Source: Ramlibacter sp. (GTDB lineage: Bacteria; Pseudomonadota; Gammaproteobacteria; Burkholderiales; Burkholderiaceae_C). Taken from it: a stretch of 64,000 nucleotides of DNA. The notes under the pieces are model-generated. The model searched no databases. It had not been told where the DNA came from and saw nothing but the letters and a program-made list of their open reading frames with translations. Position 1 is the first letter of the stretch, and every line of letters starts with the position of its first letter. Where the stretch lies: assembly GCA_019635435.1 (NCBI GenBank), contig JAHBZM010000001.1, positions 2,542,001 through 2,606,000 of the forward strand, in the 5' to 3' direction. A program made the translations under genes and the position numbers. Shown here piece by piece: positions 47,979 to 60,647 of the stretch.

Positions 47979-49733
47979 ATGGCCCATGTTCTGGTGGTGG
48001 ATGACCGCGCGACAAACCGCGACTACATCAGCACGCTGCTGGGGTACTGTGGCCACTCGGTGGTGCAGGCCGTCGACGGGGTCCACGCGCTGGAATTGAT
48101 CGGCCGTGACCCGCCCGACCTCGTCATCACCGACATGCTGATGCCCAACATGGACGGGGAAGAGCTTGCGCGTCGCCTGCGTGCGACTGCCGCAACCCGC
48201 AGGTTGCCGGTCATCTTCCACACCGCCGCCTACCACGCCCGCGCCGCCGGACTGATTGCCGAGAAAGTCGGTGTGCGCTGGGTGCTGGCCAAGCCCGCAG
48301 AGCCGCAGGACATCATCAGGCTGGTGAACGAGGCGCTGGGGGGCGTCACCAGCGATGCCCGGTCCGGCCCCGAAACAGTGCCCGGTGATGATGGCGATGG
48401 TCCGGTCGATCAGTTGCGGATCATCCAGAGTCTTGACCAGCGGCTCAATCGCCTGCTCGCCAACAACCGGCGGCAGGCAACGCCAGCGCGCGACGTGCTG
48501 AATGACGTGCACGAACTGGGGCTGCGGCTGACGAGCCTGATCAAGCTGGGCTTTGAGCTGTCCAACGAGCGCGAGCCTGCCGCGATGGTGGACCTGTTTT
48601 GCCGGGCGGCCCAGGACATCCTGGGGGCGCGTTATGTTGGGGTGGTCATGCTGGCGCCGCACAGCCGCACGCTGAGTCATTTTGCTTGCCGCGGTTTGTC
48701 CCCGAGCTTGCAGGCCCTGCTCGCCCCCAGCGTGGCCGATTGCGCCGCCGCGCGGCGGGTGCTGGGTGACCGGCGCAGCGTGCGCATGATCGTTGCCAGC
48801 CAGCAGGGCGATACAACCGGGCTTCCACCGGAGCACCCACCCGTCCAGAATTTCCTGGCCTGCGCCGTGGTGGCCCGCGAGGATGCGAGTGGCTGGATGT
48901 ATGTGGCCGACCAGATGGGCGGCCAGGGATTCAGCGCCGACGACGAGCGGGTGATCCGGGCGCTCTGCGCCCAACTTGGATCCGCCTGGGAGGCCGTGAC
49001 GTTGTACAAGGAACTGGACCAGCGGGTCACCGAGCGCACGCAGGAACTTGAAATGGTGAACCGGCAACTGGAATCGTTTTCCTACTCGGTTTCGCATGAC
49101 CTGCGCTCCCCGTTGCAGCGCATCGACGGCTTTGCCAGGGCCCTGGAACACAAACATGGCGCTGCCTTGCCGGATGAAGCCCAGCGGTATCTGGCGTCAA
49201 TCCAGCGCAACGCCCGGCAGATGGACCAGTTGATTGCGGATCTGTTCAATTTCGCCCGCCTGGCGCATCAACCACTCGACCGCAAGCCCGTTTCGATGCG
49301 AGCCCTGGTGCAGGATTGCCTGACTGATTTTGCTGAAGAAATAGAGCGGCGTCATGTCGAGGTCAGCGTGGGGGACGTGCCCGACTGCAACGCAAGTCCC
49401 CTGTTGCTGCGCCAGGTGCTGGTCAACCTTCTGGGCAACGCCATCAAGTACACCCGCCGGCAAGCCCGGCCTGTGGTCGAACTGGGCTTTGATTCAACCT
49501 CTAACCCGCCGGCCTATTTCATCCGGGACAACGGCGCCGGCTTTGACATGGCATATGCGCGTGACTTGTTCGGCTTGTTCCGGCGCTTGCACAGCAATGA
49601 AGAATTTGAGGGAACGGGCATCGGCCTGGCTTCGGTGCAGCAGATCATCAACCGTCATGGGGGGCGGGTCTGGGCGCAGGCCGAGGTGGGAAAGGGTGCG
49701 ACTTTTCATTTCACCCTTCCCATGGCGAATTAA
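47979..49733 (+). CDS. REC-GAF hybrid histidine kinase
   Basis: A 584-residue cytoplasmic kinase. The N-terminal receiver domain (1-120) has VDDRATNRD, ITDMLMPNMDG and VLAKPAEP. A linker coil leads to a GAF-type domain (about 195-345: ELSNEREPAAMVDLFCRAAQ, FLACAVVAREDASGWMYVAD). The HisKA domain of the bacteriophytochrome type has VSHDLRSPLQRIDGFARAL, and the HATPase has LVNLLGNAIKYTRR, FIRDNGAGFD and GTGIGLASVQQIINRHGG. The GAF lacks an obvious bilin cysteine. It starts one base past the double-receiver stop. It is the third gene of the cassette and probably the final kinase. Confidence 0.88.
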   Translation: MAHVLVVDDRATNRDYISTLLGYCGHSVVQAVDGVHALELIGRDPPDLVITDMLMPNMDGEELARRLRATAATRRLPVIFHTAAYHARAAGLIAEKVGVRWVLAKPAEPQDIIRLVNEALGGVTSDARSGPETVPGDDGDGPVDQLRIIQSLDQRLNRLLANNRRQATPARDVLNDVHELGLRLTSLIKLGFELSNEREPAAMVDLFCRAAQDILGARYVGVVMLAPHSRTLSHFACRGLSPSLQALLAPSVADCAAARRVLGDRRSVRMIVASQQGDTTGLPPEHPPVQNFLACAVVAREDASGWMYVADQMGGQGFSADDERVIRALCAQLGSAWEAVTLYKELDQRVTERTQELEMVNRQLESFSYSVSHDLRSPLQRIDGFARALEHKHGAALPDEAQRYLASIQRNARQMDQLIADLFNFARLAHQPLDRKPVSMRALVQDCLTDFAEEIERRHVEVSVGDVPDCNASPLLLRQVLVNLLGNAIKYTRRQARPVVELGFDSTSNPPAYFIRDNGAGFDMAYARDLFGLFRRLHSNEEFEGTGIGLASVQQIINRHGGRVWAQAEVGKGATFHFTLPMAN

Positions 49734-49795
49734 TCATTGCCCCCGGAGGCTGTCAGGTTGTCGGGCTGAGCTTGGGCACAGGCCCATGTTGCCGT

Positions 49796-50542
49796 TCAGC
49801 GCTGCGGCGCGAGCATGCGCTGCATCACCTGGTCGATCGACAGCACGATGGCGATGCCCATCGCCAGAACGGTCACCATGGCCGGCAGGTCGAATGAACT
49901 GATCACGCCAAAGCCGACCGGCAGCGCGGTCCGGTTGGCCGTGGTGCAGATGAATTGGGCGGCCGCCATGCCGGTGTAGTGCATGGCGCACACGGCCAGC
50001 CCCATGATCGCGGCGGCGGCCACCCGCGCGAGGATGGTGCGCGTGTTGAACGCCAGCCACAGCGCGGCAGTGGCAGCCACCACGGCAATCACCATGGAAA
50101 TGCCCACCACGTCGTACGACCACTGGATGTAGCCGCCAAAGCGCATGCCGAACATGCCCAGGTAGTGCATGAAGGTGACGCCCAGGCCCAGCAGGGCGCC
50201 GGCGCCGGCCAGGCGACCAAAGTTGCCGGGGTTGCGCGCCACGAACGCCAGCGCCAGCGAGGTGGCGATCACGGCCGCCACCAGAGACAGCAGGGTTTCG
50301 GTCAGGGAGTAGCCCACGCCCAGGTCCATGTTCAGGGCCAGCATGCCGATGAAATGCATCGCCCACACGCCAATGCCGCCCAGGGCCAGGCCCGCGGTCA
50401 TCAGGTTGGTCCAGCTGATGCGTCCCCCGGGGAGGTTGATGCGGCGCGCGGCCGTAAGCGCCACCAGGGCGCCGATCATCGAAATTGCATAAGAGAGCAG
50501 GACCAGACCCTGGCTGTAACTGGTGGTAACGGCGCTATTCAT
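49796..50542 (-). CDS. MHYT-domain integral membrane sensor protein
   Basis: A 248-residue protein with seven predicted helices and three MHYT-type motifs near the outer membrane face: GVWAMHFIGMLA, VTFMHYLGMFGMR and VCAMHYTGMAAAQ. MHYT domains are proposed to bind copper and sense O2, CO or NO; that is a prediction of the family literature. No GGDEF, EAL or kinase output follows, so it is a bare sensor module. It converges with the kinase cassette (63-bp gap) and diverges from the AlkB-type gene; pairing with the cassette is only a guess. Confidence 0.88.
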   Translation of the reverse strand: MNSAVTTSYSQGLVLLSYAISMIGALVALTAARRINLPGGRISWTNLMTAGLALGGIGVWAMHFIGMLALNMDLGVGYSLTETLLSLVAAVIATSLALAFVARNPGNFGRLAGAGALLGLGVTFMHYLGMFGMRFGGYIQWSYDVVGISMVIAVVAATAALWLAFNTRTILARVAAAAIMGLAVCAMHYTGMAAAQFICTTANRTALPVGFGVISSFDLPAMVTVLAMGIAIVLSIDQVMQRMLAPQR

Positions 50543-50673
50543 GAGGTAGGTGTGTGAGTTTCAGAGGTAAATAAGCTAAGAATGCATACAATACTAATTG
50601 GTTTTTATTTGTACTTAACGGTTGGATACATATACCTGTGCTCTCTGCTCGGAAAAGAGCGCGGGCTGTGCTG

Positions 50674-51744
50674 ATGGACGCCGCGCCCCACCGTGATCCA
50701 ATGTGGGGCATGCGAATGTCCGATGCCCGGTTCCTGCTGATCTGGTTGCTTCCCACCATGGCCCTGCTCAACGTGGGCCAGGGCGCCGCCCGCGCGGGCC
50801 TCTGGACGCTGATGTCGTGGGCCCTTATTGCGGGCATTGATGCGTTCTGGCCCGGGGCCCAAAAATCCCCACCGCCCGCAGCGCCCACTGACGGAAAGCC
50901 ACCGTTGGCCTGGCTGTTGCGCCTGTATGTGCCCCTGCAACTGGGACTGATGGGCGTCGGGCTGTTCGCTGCGGCGCAAGGGACTGTGTGGGAGGTGGCC
51001 TGTCTGGCGCTGGCCGTAGGTTTTGTCACGGGTGGGCAGGGCATCACCTATGCCCATGAGCTGGGCCACAGCCGCCATCGCGGCGACCGCCTGCTGGCCT
51101 GGGTCTTGATGACCAGTGTGGGCTACCCCCAGTTCATGGTGGAGCATTACCGCGGGCACCATGTGCGGGCCGCGACCCGGGACGATCCCGCCAGCGCCCG
51201 GCGCGGGGAATCACTCTGGCGCTTTCTGCCGCGCACCGTGGGTGGGAGCTTCATGGGCGCCTGGCGGCTGGAGGCAGCGCGGCTGCGCCAGCTCAAGCAG
51301 GGCTGGCTGCACAGCCCGCTGGCTTGGGCCACCGCGGTCAATGCAGCGCTGGTGCTGGCGCTGGCCGCCTGGGGGCAGTACGCGATGCTGGGCTTCTGGC
51401 TGGGCCAGTCGGCCTTTGCCATCTGGCTGCTGGAGACCGTGAATTACATCGAGCACTATGGCCTGGAACGGCAGGTCTCGGCCAGCGGGCAGCGCGAGCC
51501 CTTTGGCCTGATGCATGCCTGGAACGCCGACCATATGGCAACCAACAGCGTGCTGGCCAACCTGCAACGCCACTCCGACCACCACATGCATGCCTGGAAG
51601 CCGTTTCCGACGCTGCAGGCCCTGCCAGGGCCCCAGTTGCCCACGGGCTATGCGGGCTGCCTGATGCTGGCGGCGCTGCCACCGCTGTGGTTTGGACTGA
51701 TGCACCCACGGCTGGATGCACTCAGGGCGCAAGGGCTCGGGTAA
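50674..51744 (+). CDS. AlkB-type membrane di-iron hydroxylase/desaturase
   Basis: A membrane protein of about 357 residues with the histidine boxes of the alkane 1-monooxygenase family: YAHELGHSRHR, EHYRGHH, NYIEHYGLER and LQRHSDHHMH. Six hydrophobic segments bracket them. It would hydroxylate an alkane or related hydrocarbon using a rubredoxin electron donor, but no rubredoxin or reductase gene is in the window. The start is unsure: GTG at 50638, ATG at 50674 and ATG at 50716 are all in frame, and the first helix begins at RFLLIWLLP. The gene stands alone. Confidence 0.85.
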   Translation: MDAAPHRDPMWGMRMSDARFLLIWLLPTMALLNVGQGAARAGLWTLMSWALIAGIDAFWPGAQKSPPPAAPTDGKPPLAWLLRLYVPLQLGLMGVGLFAAAQGTVWEVACLALAVGFVTGGQGITYAHELGHSRHRGDRLLAWVLMTSVGYPQFMVEHYRGHHVRAATRDDPASARRGESLWRFLPRTVGGSFMGAWRLEAARLRQLKQGWLHSPLAWATAVNAALVLALAAWGQYAMLGFWLGQSAFAIWLLETVNYIEHYGLERQVSASGQREPFGLMHAWNADHMATNSVLANLQRHSDHHMHAWKPFPTLQALPGPQLPTGYAGCLMLAALPPLWFGLMHPRLDALRAQGLG

Positions 51745-51817
51745 CATCGTCCCCTTGCCGGCCCGGCCCCCAAGGGCCGCATCGGGCTGAAACGCCATAT
51801 GAATCAATGAGTTAGCC

Positions 51818-54800
51818 GTGCGTCTCAATTCCATCAAGTTATCCGGATTCAAGTCCTTCGCCGAACCGACCAACTTCCTGCTGCCCGGGCAGTTGGTGGG
51901 GGTGGTGGGGCCGAACGGCTGCGGCAAATCCAACATCATGGATGCGGTGCGCTGGGTGCTGGGCGAGAGCCGCGCCAGCGAGCTGCGCGGCGAGTCCATG
52001 CAGGACGTGATCTTCAACGGCACCAACACGCGCAAGCCTGCCAGCCGTTCGAGCGTGGAACTGATCTTTGACAATGCCGACCACCGCGCGGGCGGCCAGT
52101 GGAGCCAGTTCACCGAGATCGCCGTCAAGCGCGTGCTCACGCGCGACGGCACCAGCAGCTACTACATCAACAACCAGCCGGTGCGCCGCCGCGACGTGCA
52201 GGACGTGTTCCTGGGCACCGGCCTGGGCCCGCGGGCCTACGCCATCATTGGCCAGGGCACGATCAGCCGCATCATCGAGTCCAAGCCCGAAGAGTTGCGC
52301 CTGTTCCTGGAAGAGGCCGCGGGTGTATCGAAGTACAAGGAGCGCCGCCGCGAGACCGAGAACCGGCTATCGGACACGCGCGAGAACCTCACCCGGGTCG
52401 AGGACATCCTGCGCGAGCTCAACAGTAACCTTGAGAAACTCGAGAAACAGGCCGAAGTCGCGCAGAAGTACAACGCGCTGCAGGCCGATGTGACGCTCAA
52501 GCAGCACCAGCTGTGGTACCTCAAGCGCGCCGAGAGCGAGGCCGACCAGGGCAAGGTCAAGGCCGATGCCGAGAAGGCCGTCAACGACCTCGAGGCCCGG
52601 CTGGCCGACCTGCGGCGGGTCGAGAGCGATCTCGAAACCATCCGCCAGGCCCACTATGCCGCGGGCGACCAGGTCAACCAGTCCCAGGGCCTGCTCTATG
52701 AAGCCAGCGCCGAGGTCGGCCGGCTGGAGGCCGAAATCCGGTTTGTGGTTGAGGGCCGGCAACGGGTCGAGCAGCGGCTGGCCCAGCTCAAGGAGCAAAC
52801 CGCGCAGTGGGCGGCGCGCAAGGATGACGCCGCCGCTGAAACCGAGAACCTGGCCGCCCAGGGCATCGAGGCCGAAGAAAAGGCCACTCTGCTGGCCGCC
52901 CAGGTCGAAGAGCAGGCGATGCAGCTGCCCGACCTAGAGGAGGCCCTGCGCCAGGCCCAGGCCAAGTCGGCCGAGCAGCGTGGCAGCGTGACCCAGGTGC
53001 AGCAGCAGATCCAGGTGCTGGCCGCCGACCAGCGCAACATCGAGGAGCAGTCGCGCCAGCTCACGCTGCGCAGCGAGAAGCTGCGGGCCGACCGCAATGC
53101 ATTGGCGGCGCCTGACGAGGCACGCCTGGTCAACCTGCAGACCCAGCTGGCGGCCGCCCAAGAGGCTGCCGAAGTGGCCGATGCGCGGCTGCACGAGTTG
53201 CAGGAGCAGGTGCCCCAGCTCGACGACGACCGCCGCGGCAAGCAGCAGGCCGTGAACACCGAAAGTGGCAAGCAGGCCGAACTGTCGGCACGCATGGAGG
53301 CGCTCAAGGCGCTGCAGGAGAAGGTTCGCACCGACGGCAAGCTCAAGCCCTGGCTGGCCAAACATGGCCTGGACAGCCTGCAGGGCCTGTGGAGCCGGAT
53401 CCACATCGAGCAGGGCTGGGAAAACGCCCTGGAGGCCGCACTGCGTGAACGCCTCAATTCGCTTGAAGTGTCGCGCCTGGACATGGTGCGGGCGTTTGGC
53501 GCCGATGCACCGCCCGCCAAGCTGGCCTTCTACAGCCCGCCCCAGGCCGGCGTGCCTGAAGGCCCTTCGGCCCTGCCCAGGCTGGCCGACCTGCTGCGCC
53601 TGAACGATGCGGGGCAGAAGGCCCTGCTGGCTGACTGGCTGCACGGCTGCTACACGGCCGCCAGTTTTGACGAGGCACTGGCCGCGCGCGACAAGCTGCA
53701 ACCCGGTGAAGTCATTTACGTCAAGAGCGGCCATGCGGTCACGGCCCACAGTGCCAGCCTGTATGCCCCCGATTCCGAGCAGGCTGGCCTGCTGGCGCGG
53801 GCCCAGGAAATCGAGAACCTCGACAAGCAGCTCAAGGCCCAGGCATTCATCAGCGAGGAAGCCCGCGCGGCCCTGGTGCGCGCCGAGGCCGCCTATTCAG
53901 ACGCCTCGCAGCGCCTGGTGTCCACGCGCCGGGAGGCCGCCGAGGCCCAGAGCCGGGCCCACGAGCTTCAGGTCGAGACCCTGCGCCTCACCCAGCTGGC
54001 CGAGCAGACCCGCGCCCGCAGCGAACAGATCGCGGCCGACCTGGGCGAGGTCGATGGCCAGCTCGAGGCCCTGCAGGAGCGCCGCGTGACGGCCGAGGCG
54101 CGGTTTGAAGAACTCGACATGCAGCTGGCCGACAGCCAGGAGCGCCACGCCCAGCTGGACGAGCGCGTGATCGGCGCCGAACGCAAGCTCGCCGAATGCC
54201 GCGAGCAGCAGCGCAGCCTGGAGCGCCAGTCGCAGGAGGCGGTGTTTGCCCAGCGCAGCCTGGAGGCCCGCAAAGCCGAACTGAGCCGGGCCATTGAAAC
54301 GGCGGCGCAGCAGGCAGAAACCATCCGCGTCGAGGAACAGCGGGCCCATGAAGAGCTCACGCGCCTGACCGACGCGGCCGCCCAGGCCGGCCTGCAGAGC
54401 GCGCTGGCCCTCAAGCTCGAGCGCGAGCAGGCGCTGGGCGCCAAACGAAGCGAATATGACGACCTGACCGCCAAGCTGCGCGCCAGCGATGAGCGGCGCC
54501 TGCAACTGGAGCGTGAGCTCGACCCCCTGCGCCAGCGCATCACCGACATGCAGCTCAAGGAGCAGGCTGCGCGGCTGGGCTTTGAGCAGTACGCCCAGTT
54601 GCTGGCCGATGCGCAGGCCGATCTGGAGGCGGTGGCACGGTCCATCGAAGAAGGCAATGTCCGGCTGACCGGCCTGCAGGGCGAAATCGACCGCCTGCAC
54701 CGTGAAGTCAATGCGCTGGGCGCGGTCAACCTGGCCGCCCTTGACGAGCTGGCCACCGCGCGCGAGCGCAAGCAGTTCCTGGACGCGCAGTCGGCCGACC

Positions 54801-55333
54801 TCAACGAGGCCATGACCACGCTGGAAGACGCCATCAAGAAGATCGACGGCGAGACCCGCGAGCTGCTGGGCGGCACCTTCAAGACCGTCAACGAGCATTT
54901 TGGCCGCATGTTCCCCGAGCTGTTCGGGGGCGGCAACGCCCGGCTGGTGATGACCGGCGAAGAAATCCTTGACTCGGGCGTGCAGGTCATGGCCCAGCCG
55001 CCGGGCAAGAAGAACCAGACCATCCACCTGCTGTCGGGCGGCGAGAAAGCCCTGACCGCGATCGCGCTGGTGTTTGCCATCTTCCAGCTCAACCCGGCGC
55101 CGTTCTGCCTGCTGGACGAGGTCGATGCGCCGCTGGACGACGCCAATACCGAGCGCTACGCCAAGCTGGTGAGCGCGATGAGCCGTGAAACCCAGTTCCT
55201 GTTCATCAGCCACAACAAGATCGCGATGGAAATGGCCGAACAGCTGATTGGCGTGACCATGCAGGAGCAGGGCGTCTCCCGCATCGTGGCGGTGGACATG
55301 GAGGCGGCGGTGACCCTGGTGGAAGCCGCGTGA
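51818..55333 (+). CDS. smc: Chromosome condensation ATPase SMC
   Basis: SMC protein of 1171 residues: N-terminal ATPase half MRLNSIKLSGFKSFAEPTNF with Walker A GPNGCGKSN, coiled coil from about 170 to 490, hinge at about 500-650, returning coil to about 1000. The C-terminal half has signature LLSGGEKALTAIAL and Walker B FCLLDEVDAPLDDAN. With ScpAB it condenses and aligns the chromosome arms. The start is GTG (51818), with homology directly after it. It leads the smc-zipA-ligA run. Confidence 0.96.
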   Translation: MRLNSIKLSGFKSFAEPTNFLLPGQLVGVVGPNGCGKSNIMDAVRWVLGESRASELRGESMQDVIFNGTNTRKPASRSSVELIFDNADHRAGGQWSQFTEIAVKRVLTRDGTSSYYINNQPVRRRDVQDVFLGTGLGPRAYAIIGQGTISRIIESKPEELRLFLEEAAGVSKYKERRRETENRLSDTRENLTRVEDILRELNSNLEKLEKQAEVAQKYNALQADVTLKQHQLWYLKRAESEADQGKVKADAEKAVNDLEARLADLRRVESDLETIRQAHYAAGDQVNQSQGLLYEASAEVGRLEAEIRFVVEGRQRVEQRLAQLKEQTAQWAARKDDAAAETENLAAQGIEAEEKATLLAAQVEEQAMQLPDLEEALRQAQAKSAEQRGSVTQVQQQIQVLAADQRNIEEQSRQLTLRSEKLRADRNALAAPDEARLVNLQTQLAAAQEAAEVADARLHELQEQVPQLDDDRRGKQQAVNTESGKQAELSARMEALKALQEKVRTDGKLKPWLAKHGLDSLQGLWSRIHIEQGWENALEAALRERLNSLEVSRLDMVRAFGADAPPAKLAFYSPPQAGVPEGPSALPRLADLLRLNDAGQKALLADWLHGCYTAASFDEALAARDKLQPGEVIYVKSGHAVTAHSASLYAPDSEQAGLLARAQEIENLDKQLKAQAFISEEARAALVRAEAAYSDASQRLVSTRREAAEAQSRAHELQVETLRLTQLAEQTRARSEQIAADLGEVDGQLEALQERRVTAEARFEELDMQLADSQERHAQLDERVIGAERKLAECREQQRSLERQSQEAVFAQRSLEARKAELSRAIETAAQQAETIRVEEQRAHEELTRLTDAAAQAGLQSALALKLEREQALGAKRSEYDDLTAKLRASDERRLQLERELDPLRQRITDMQLKEQAARLGFEQYAQLLADAQADLEAVARSIEEGNVRLTGLQGEIDRLHREVNALGAVNLAALDELATARERKQFLDAQSADLNEAMTTLEDAIKKIDGETRELLGGTFKTVNEHFGRMFPELFGGGNARLVMTGEEILDSGVQVMAQPPGKKNQTIHLLSGGEKALTAIALVFAIFQLNPAPFCLLDEVDAPLDDANTERYAKLVSAMSRETQFLFISHNKIAMEMAEQLIGVTMQEQGVSRIVAVDMEAAVTLVEAA

Positions 55334-55343
55334 AGGTGGACCG

Positions 55344-58483
<3,140 letters not shown>

Positions 58484-58864
58484 GCTGGTACTGATTCGTT
58501 CCCGGCTTGGAAGGCTCTCTGCCAGCCCCTGGAGTTCCACCGTGTTCACGGCGTAGTCGCCGGATATCGTGAAAATTATCACGTCCATTACAAGTTGAAA
58601 CCTGAATCCTGTGACTTTGTCACAACGAGGTAATGCCATTACGTCGACGCATCATGCATGTTTCGCATGGGCTGACGTGGTGCATGAATCATTTCCAGAA
58701 ATGGATTTCTCCAATGAAAAGAGGCTGAAAGCACTCATGTTTTTCGGGCATTTTTAACGCCCCAACTTGGTGAATTAGGCCAAAAAGTACGATTGCGTAC
58801 CGTTGCTGAGTTCGGAACGTCTCCGTACCATCGGTTGATCAAAACCACCGCACAGGTGCAACCG
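58484..58864. promoter_or_regulatory. Gene-free region upstream of the TPS operon, three dyads
   Basis: No gene is seen over 381 bp, and the base composition turns AT-rich. Three short dyads lie within 75 bp: CGTGAAAATTATCACG (58568-58583), TGTGACTTTGTCACA (58610-58624) and GTAATGCCATTAC (58630-58642). The second resembles a CRP/FNR-like half-site pair with a 5-bp instead of 6-bp centre. It probably carries the promoter and control sites of the two-partner secretion genes. Confidence 0.45.
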
Positions 58865-60628
58865 ATGGTGATTCGCAGACGCAGGATGGCCGGGAATTTC
58901 GTGGCCTCTGGCCGCTTTTCGAGGTGGGCAGCGGGGGCCAGCCTGTTGGTGCTGGCGTGCGGCGCCCAGGCTCAGACTGCGGCTGACCGTGCTGAAGCCG
59001 CCCGACAGGCCGACATCATCCAGCGCGAGAACCAGGAACGGATGCAGCGCGACCTGGATGCCATTCGCCGGGCGCCCGGCGCCCCGTCAGGTGCGGACCC
59101 CAAGGACTTTTTGCCCAAGGTGGACGTGGCGCCCGTCAGCGCCGCCTGCTCGAACATCAGGACCGTGTCAATCGAATCCGCGCCGCATCTTTCGGCGCCT
59201 GTGGGCGAACGACTGACCCGCGAGTACGCCGGGCGTTGCATCGGCGTGAAGGAGATCGAGCAGATCCTGGGCGCCATCACGCTCGACTACGTCCTGCGCG
59301 GCTTCATCACCACACGCGCCTACCTGCCGTCGCAGGAACTGTCCACCGGACTCCTGCGCATCAAGGTGAGCGAAGGCACGATCGAGCGGATCGTGATCGA
59401 CGACGGGGATGCCCGCAGCATCCGCCCCTCCACCGCATTTCCGGCCAGGGCCGGCGATCTGCTGAACCTGCGCGACCTGGAACAGGGCATTGACCAGGTC
59501 AACCGACTTTCTTCCAACAATGCCCGGCTCGACATCCAGCCGGGAGAGCGGGCGGGCGCCAGCACGGTGGTGGTCCACAACCAGCCTGCCACGCCTTTTC
59601 ATGCCTCGCTGAGCCTCGACAACCAGGGAGCCGAATCCACGGGGAAAAATCAGGTGGGCCTGACCCTAGTGGCCGACGGCCTGCTTGGCTTCAACGAACT
59701 GGCTTCGCTGACGCACCGGCAAACCGTGCCCAACGACCGGGAGAGCCGGTCCTCGGTCAGCGACAACCTGAGCATCGTCGTGCCTTTCGGCTACACGACG
59801 CTCTCCACCTCGGTCAGCCGCTCGAGCTACGCGACCATGATCACGGCGCCCAGCGGGCTGCGGCTGCGCTCCAACGGCACCAGCGGGAATGACAGCCTCA
59901 AGCTGGAGCGGGTCATGTACCGCAACCAGCGCACCCGGGTCACGCTCTCCGCGGGGTACACCGCCAAGAACAGCGAGAACTACTTCGCAGGTGAATACCT
60001 CGCGGTGAGCAGCCGGCGCCTGAGCGTGCTGGACCTCGGGGCCGGCTTCTCGACCACGATGCTGGACGGCGTGGTTTCGGCTGAATTGGGCCTCTCCAGG
60101 GGGCTGAAACTCGGGGGAGCGCAAACCGACGCGCCCAACCTGCCCGATGGCGCGCCACGTTCCCAGTTCAGAAAACTGAACTACGCCGTGAGCTATTACC
60201 GGCCGATGAAGGTCGGCGGGACGGACGTCACGCTGTCCAGCCAACTGACCGGCCAGCACGCGGGCATGACCCTGCATGGTTCCGAGCAGATCGCCATTGG
60301 CGGCCTGTACAGCGTGCGCGGTTTCAGCAAGAACAGCCTGTCGGGTGACAAGGGTTACTACCTGCGCAACGAACTGTCGTCGCGCCGCACGCTGAACCTT
60401 GGCTCGCAGCCCGTGGCCTTGCGACTGTATGCCGCGCTGGACACGGGACGGGTGGCCGGTGCGGCGGCGGGCCTGCAGGAAGGGCACCTGACCGGCATGG
60501 CCCTGGGCGCCACGCTGGCCTGGAAGGCGCTGGCGCTGGATGTGTCGGTTGCCGCGCCCATTTCATTCCCCTCATTTTTTCGTCGCGAGTCGCCCCAGAC
60601 CTGGGTGCGCCTGAGCTGTTCCATTTAA
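58865..60628 (+). CDS. Two-partner secretion outer-membrane transporter (TpsB, FhaC/ShlB family)
   Basis: Outer-membrane pore of 587 residues that exports the next gene's product. A long signal (RRRRMAGNFVASGRFSRWAA, then cleavage near GAQAQ) is followed by a plug-like helix (about 40-65) and two POTRA domains (about 90-245, with RTVSIES, GVKEIEQILGAITLDYVLRG and LLRIKVSEGTIERIVIDD). The 16-strand barrel contains the conserved YSVRGFSKNSLSGDKGYYLR segment and ends in an aromatic-containing strand (TWVRLSCSI). The start is set at ATG 58865 for the signal; the frame is open from TTG 58793. Confidence 0.9.
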   Translation: MVIRRRRMAGNFVASGRFSRWAAGASLLVLACGAQAQTAADRAEAARQADIIQRENQERMQRDLDAIRRAPGAPSGADPKDFLPKVDVAPVSAACSNIRTVSIESAPHLSAPVGERLTREYAGRCIGVKEIEQILGAITLDYVLRGFITTRAYLPSQELSTGLLRIKVSEGTIERIVIDDGDARSIRPSTAFPARAGDLLNLRDLEQGIDQVNRLSSNNARLDIQPGERAGASTVVVHNQPATPFHASLSLDNQGAESTGKNQVGLTLVADGLLGFNELASLTHRQTVPNDRESRSSVSDNLSIVVPFGYTTLSTSVSRSSYATMITAPSGLRLRSNGTSGNDSLKLERVMYRNQRTRVTLSAGYTAKNSENYFAGEYLAVSSRRLSVLDLGAGFSTTMLDGVVSAELGLSRGLKLGGAQTDAPNLPDGAPRSQFRKLNYAVSYYRPMKVGGTDVTLSSQLTGQHAGMTLHGSEQIAIGGLYSVRGFSKNSLSGDKGYYLRNELSSRRTLNLGSQPVALRLYAALDTGRVAGAAAGLQEGHLTGMALGATLAWKALALDVSVAAPISFPSFFRRESPQTWVRLSCSI

Positions 60629-60647
60629 TCCCCTCGAGGTCATTGCC

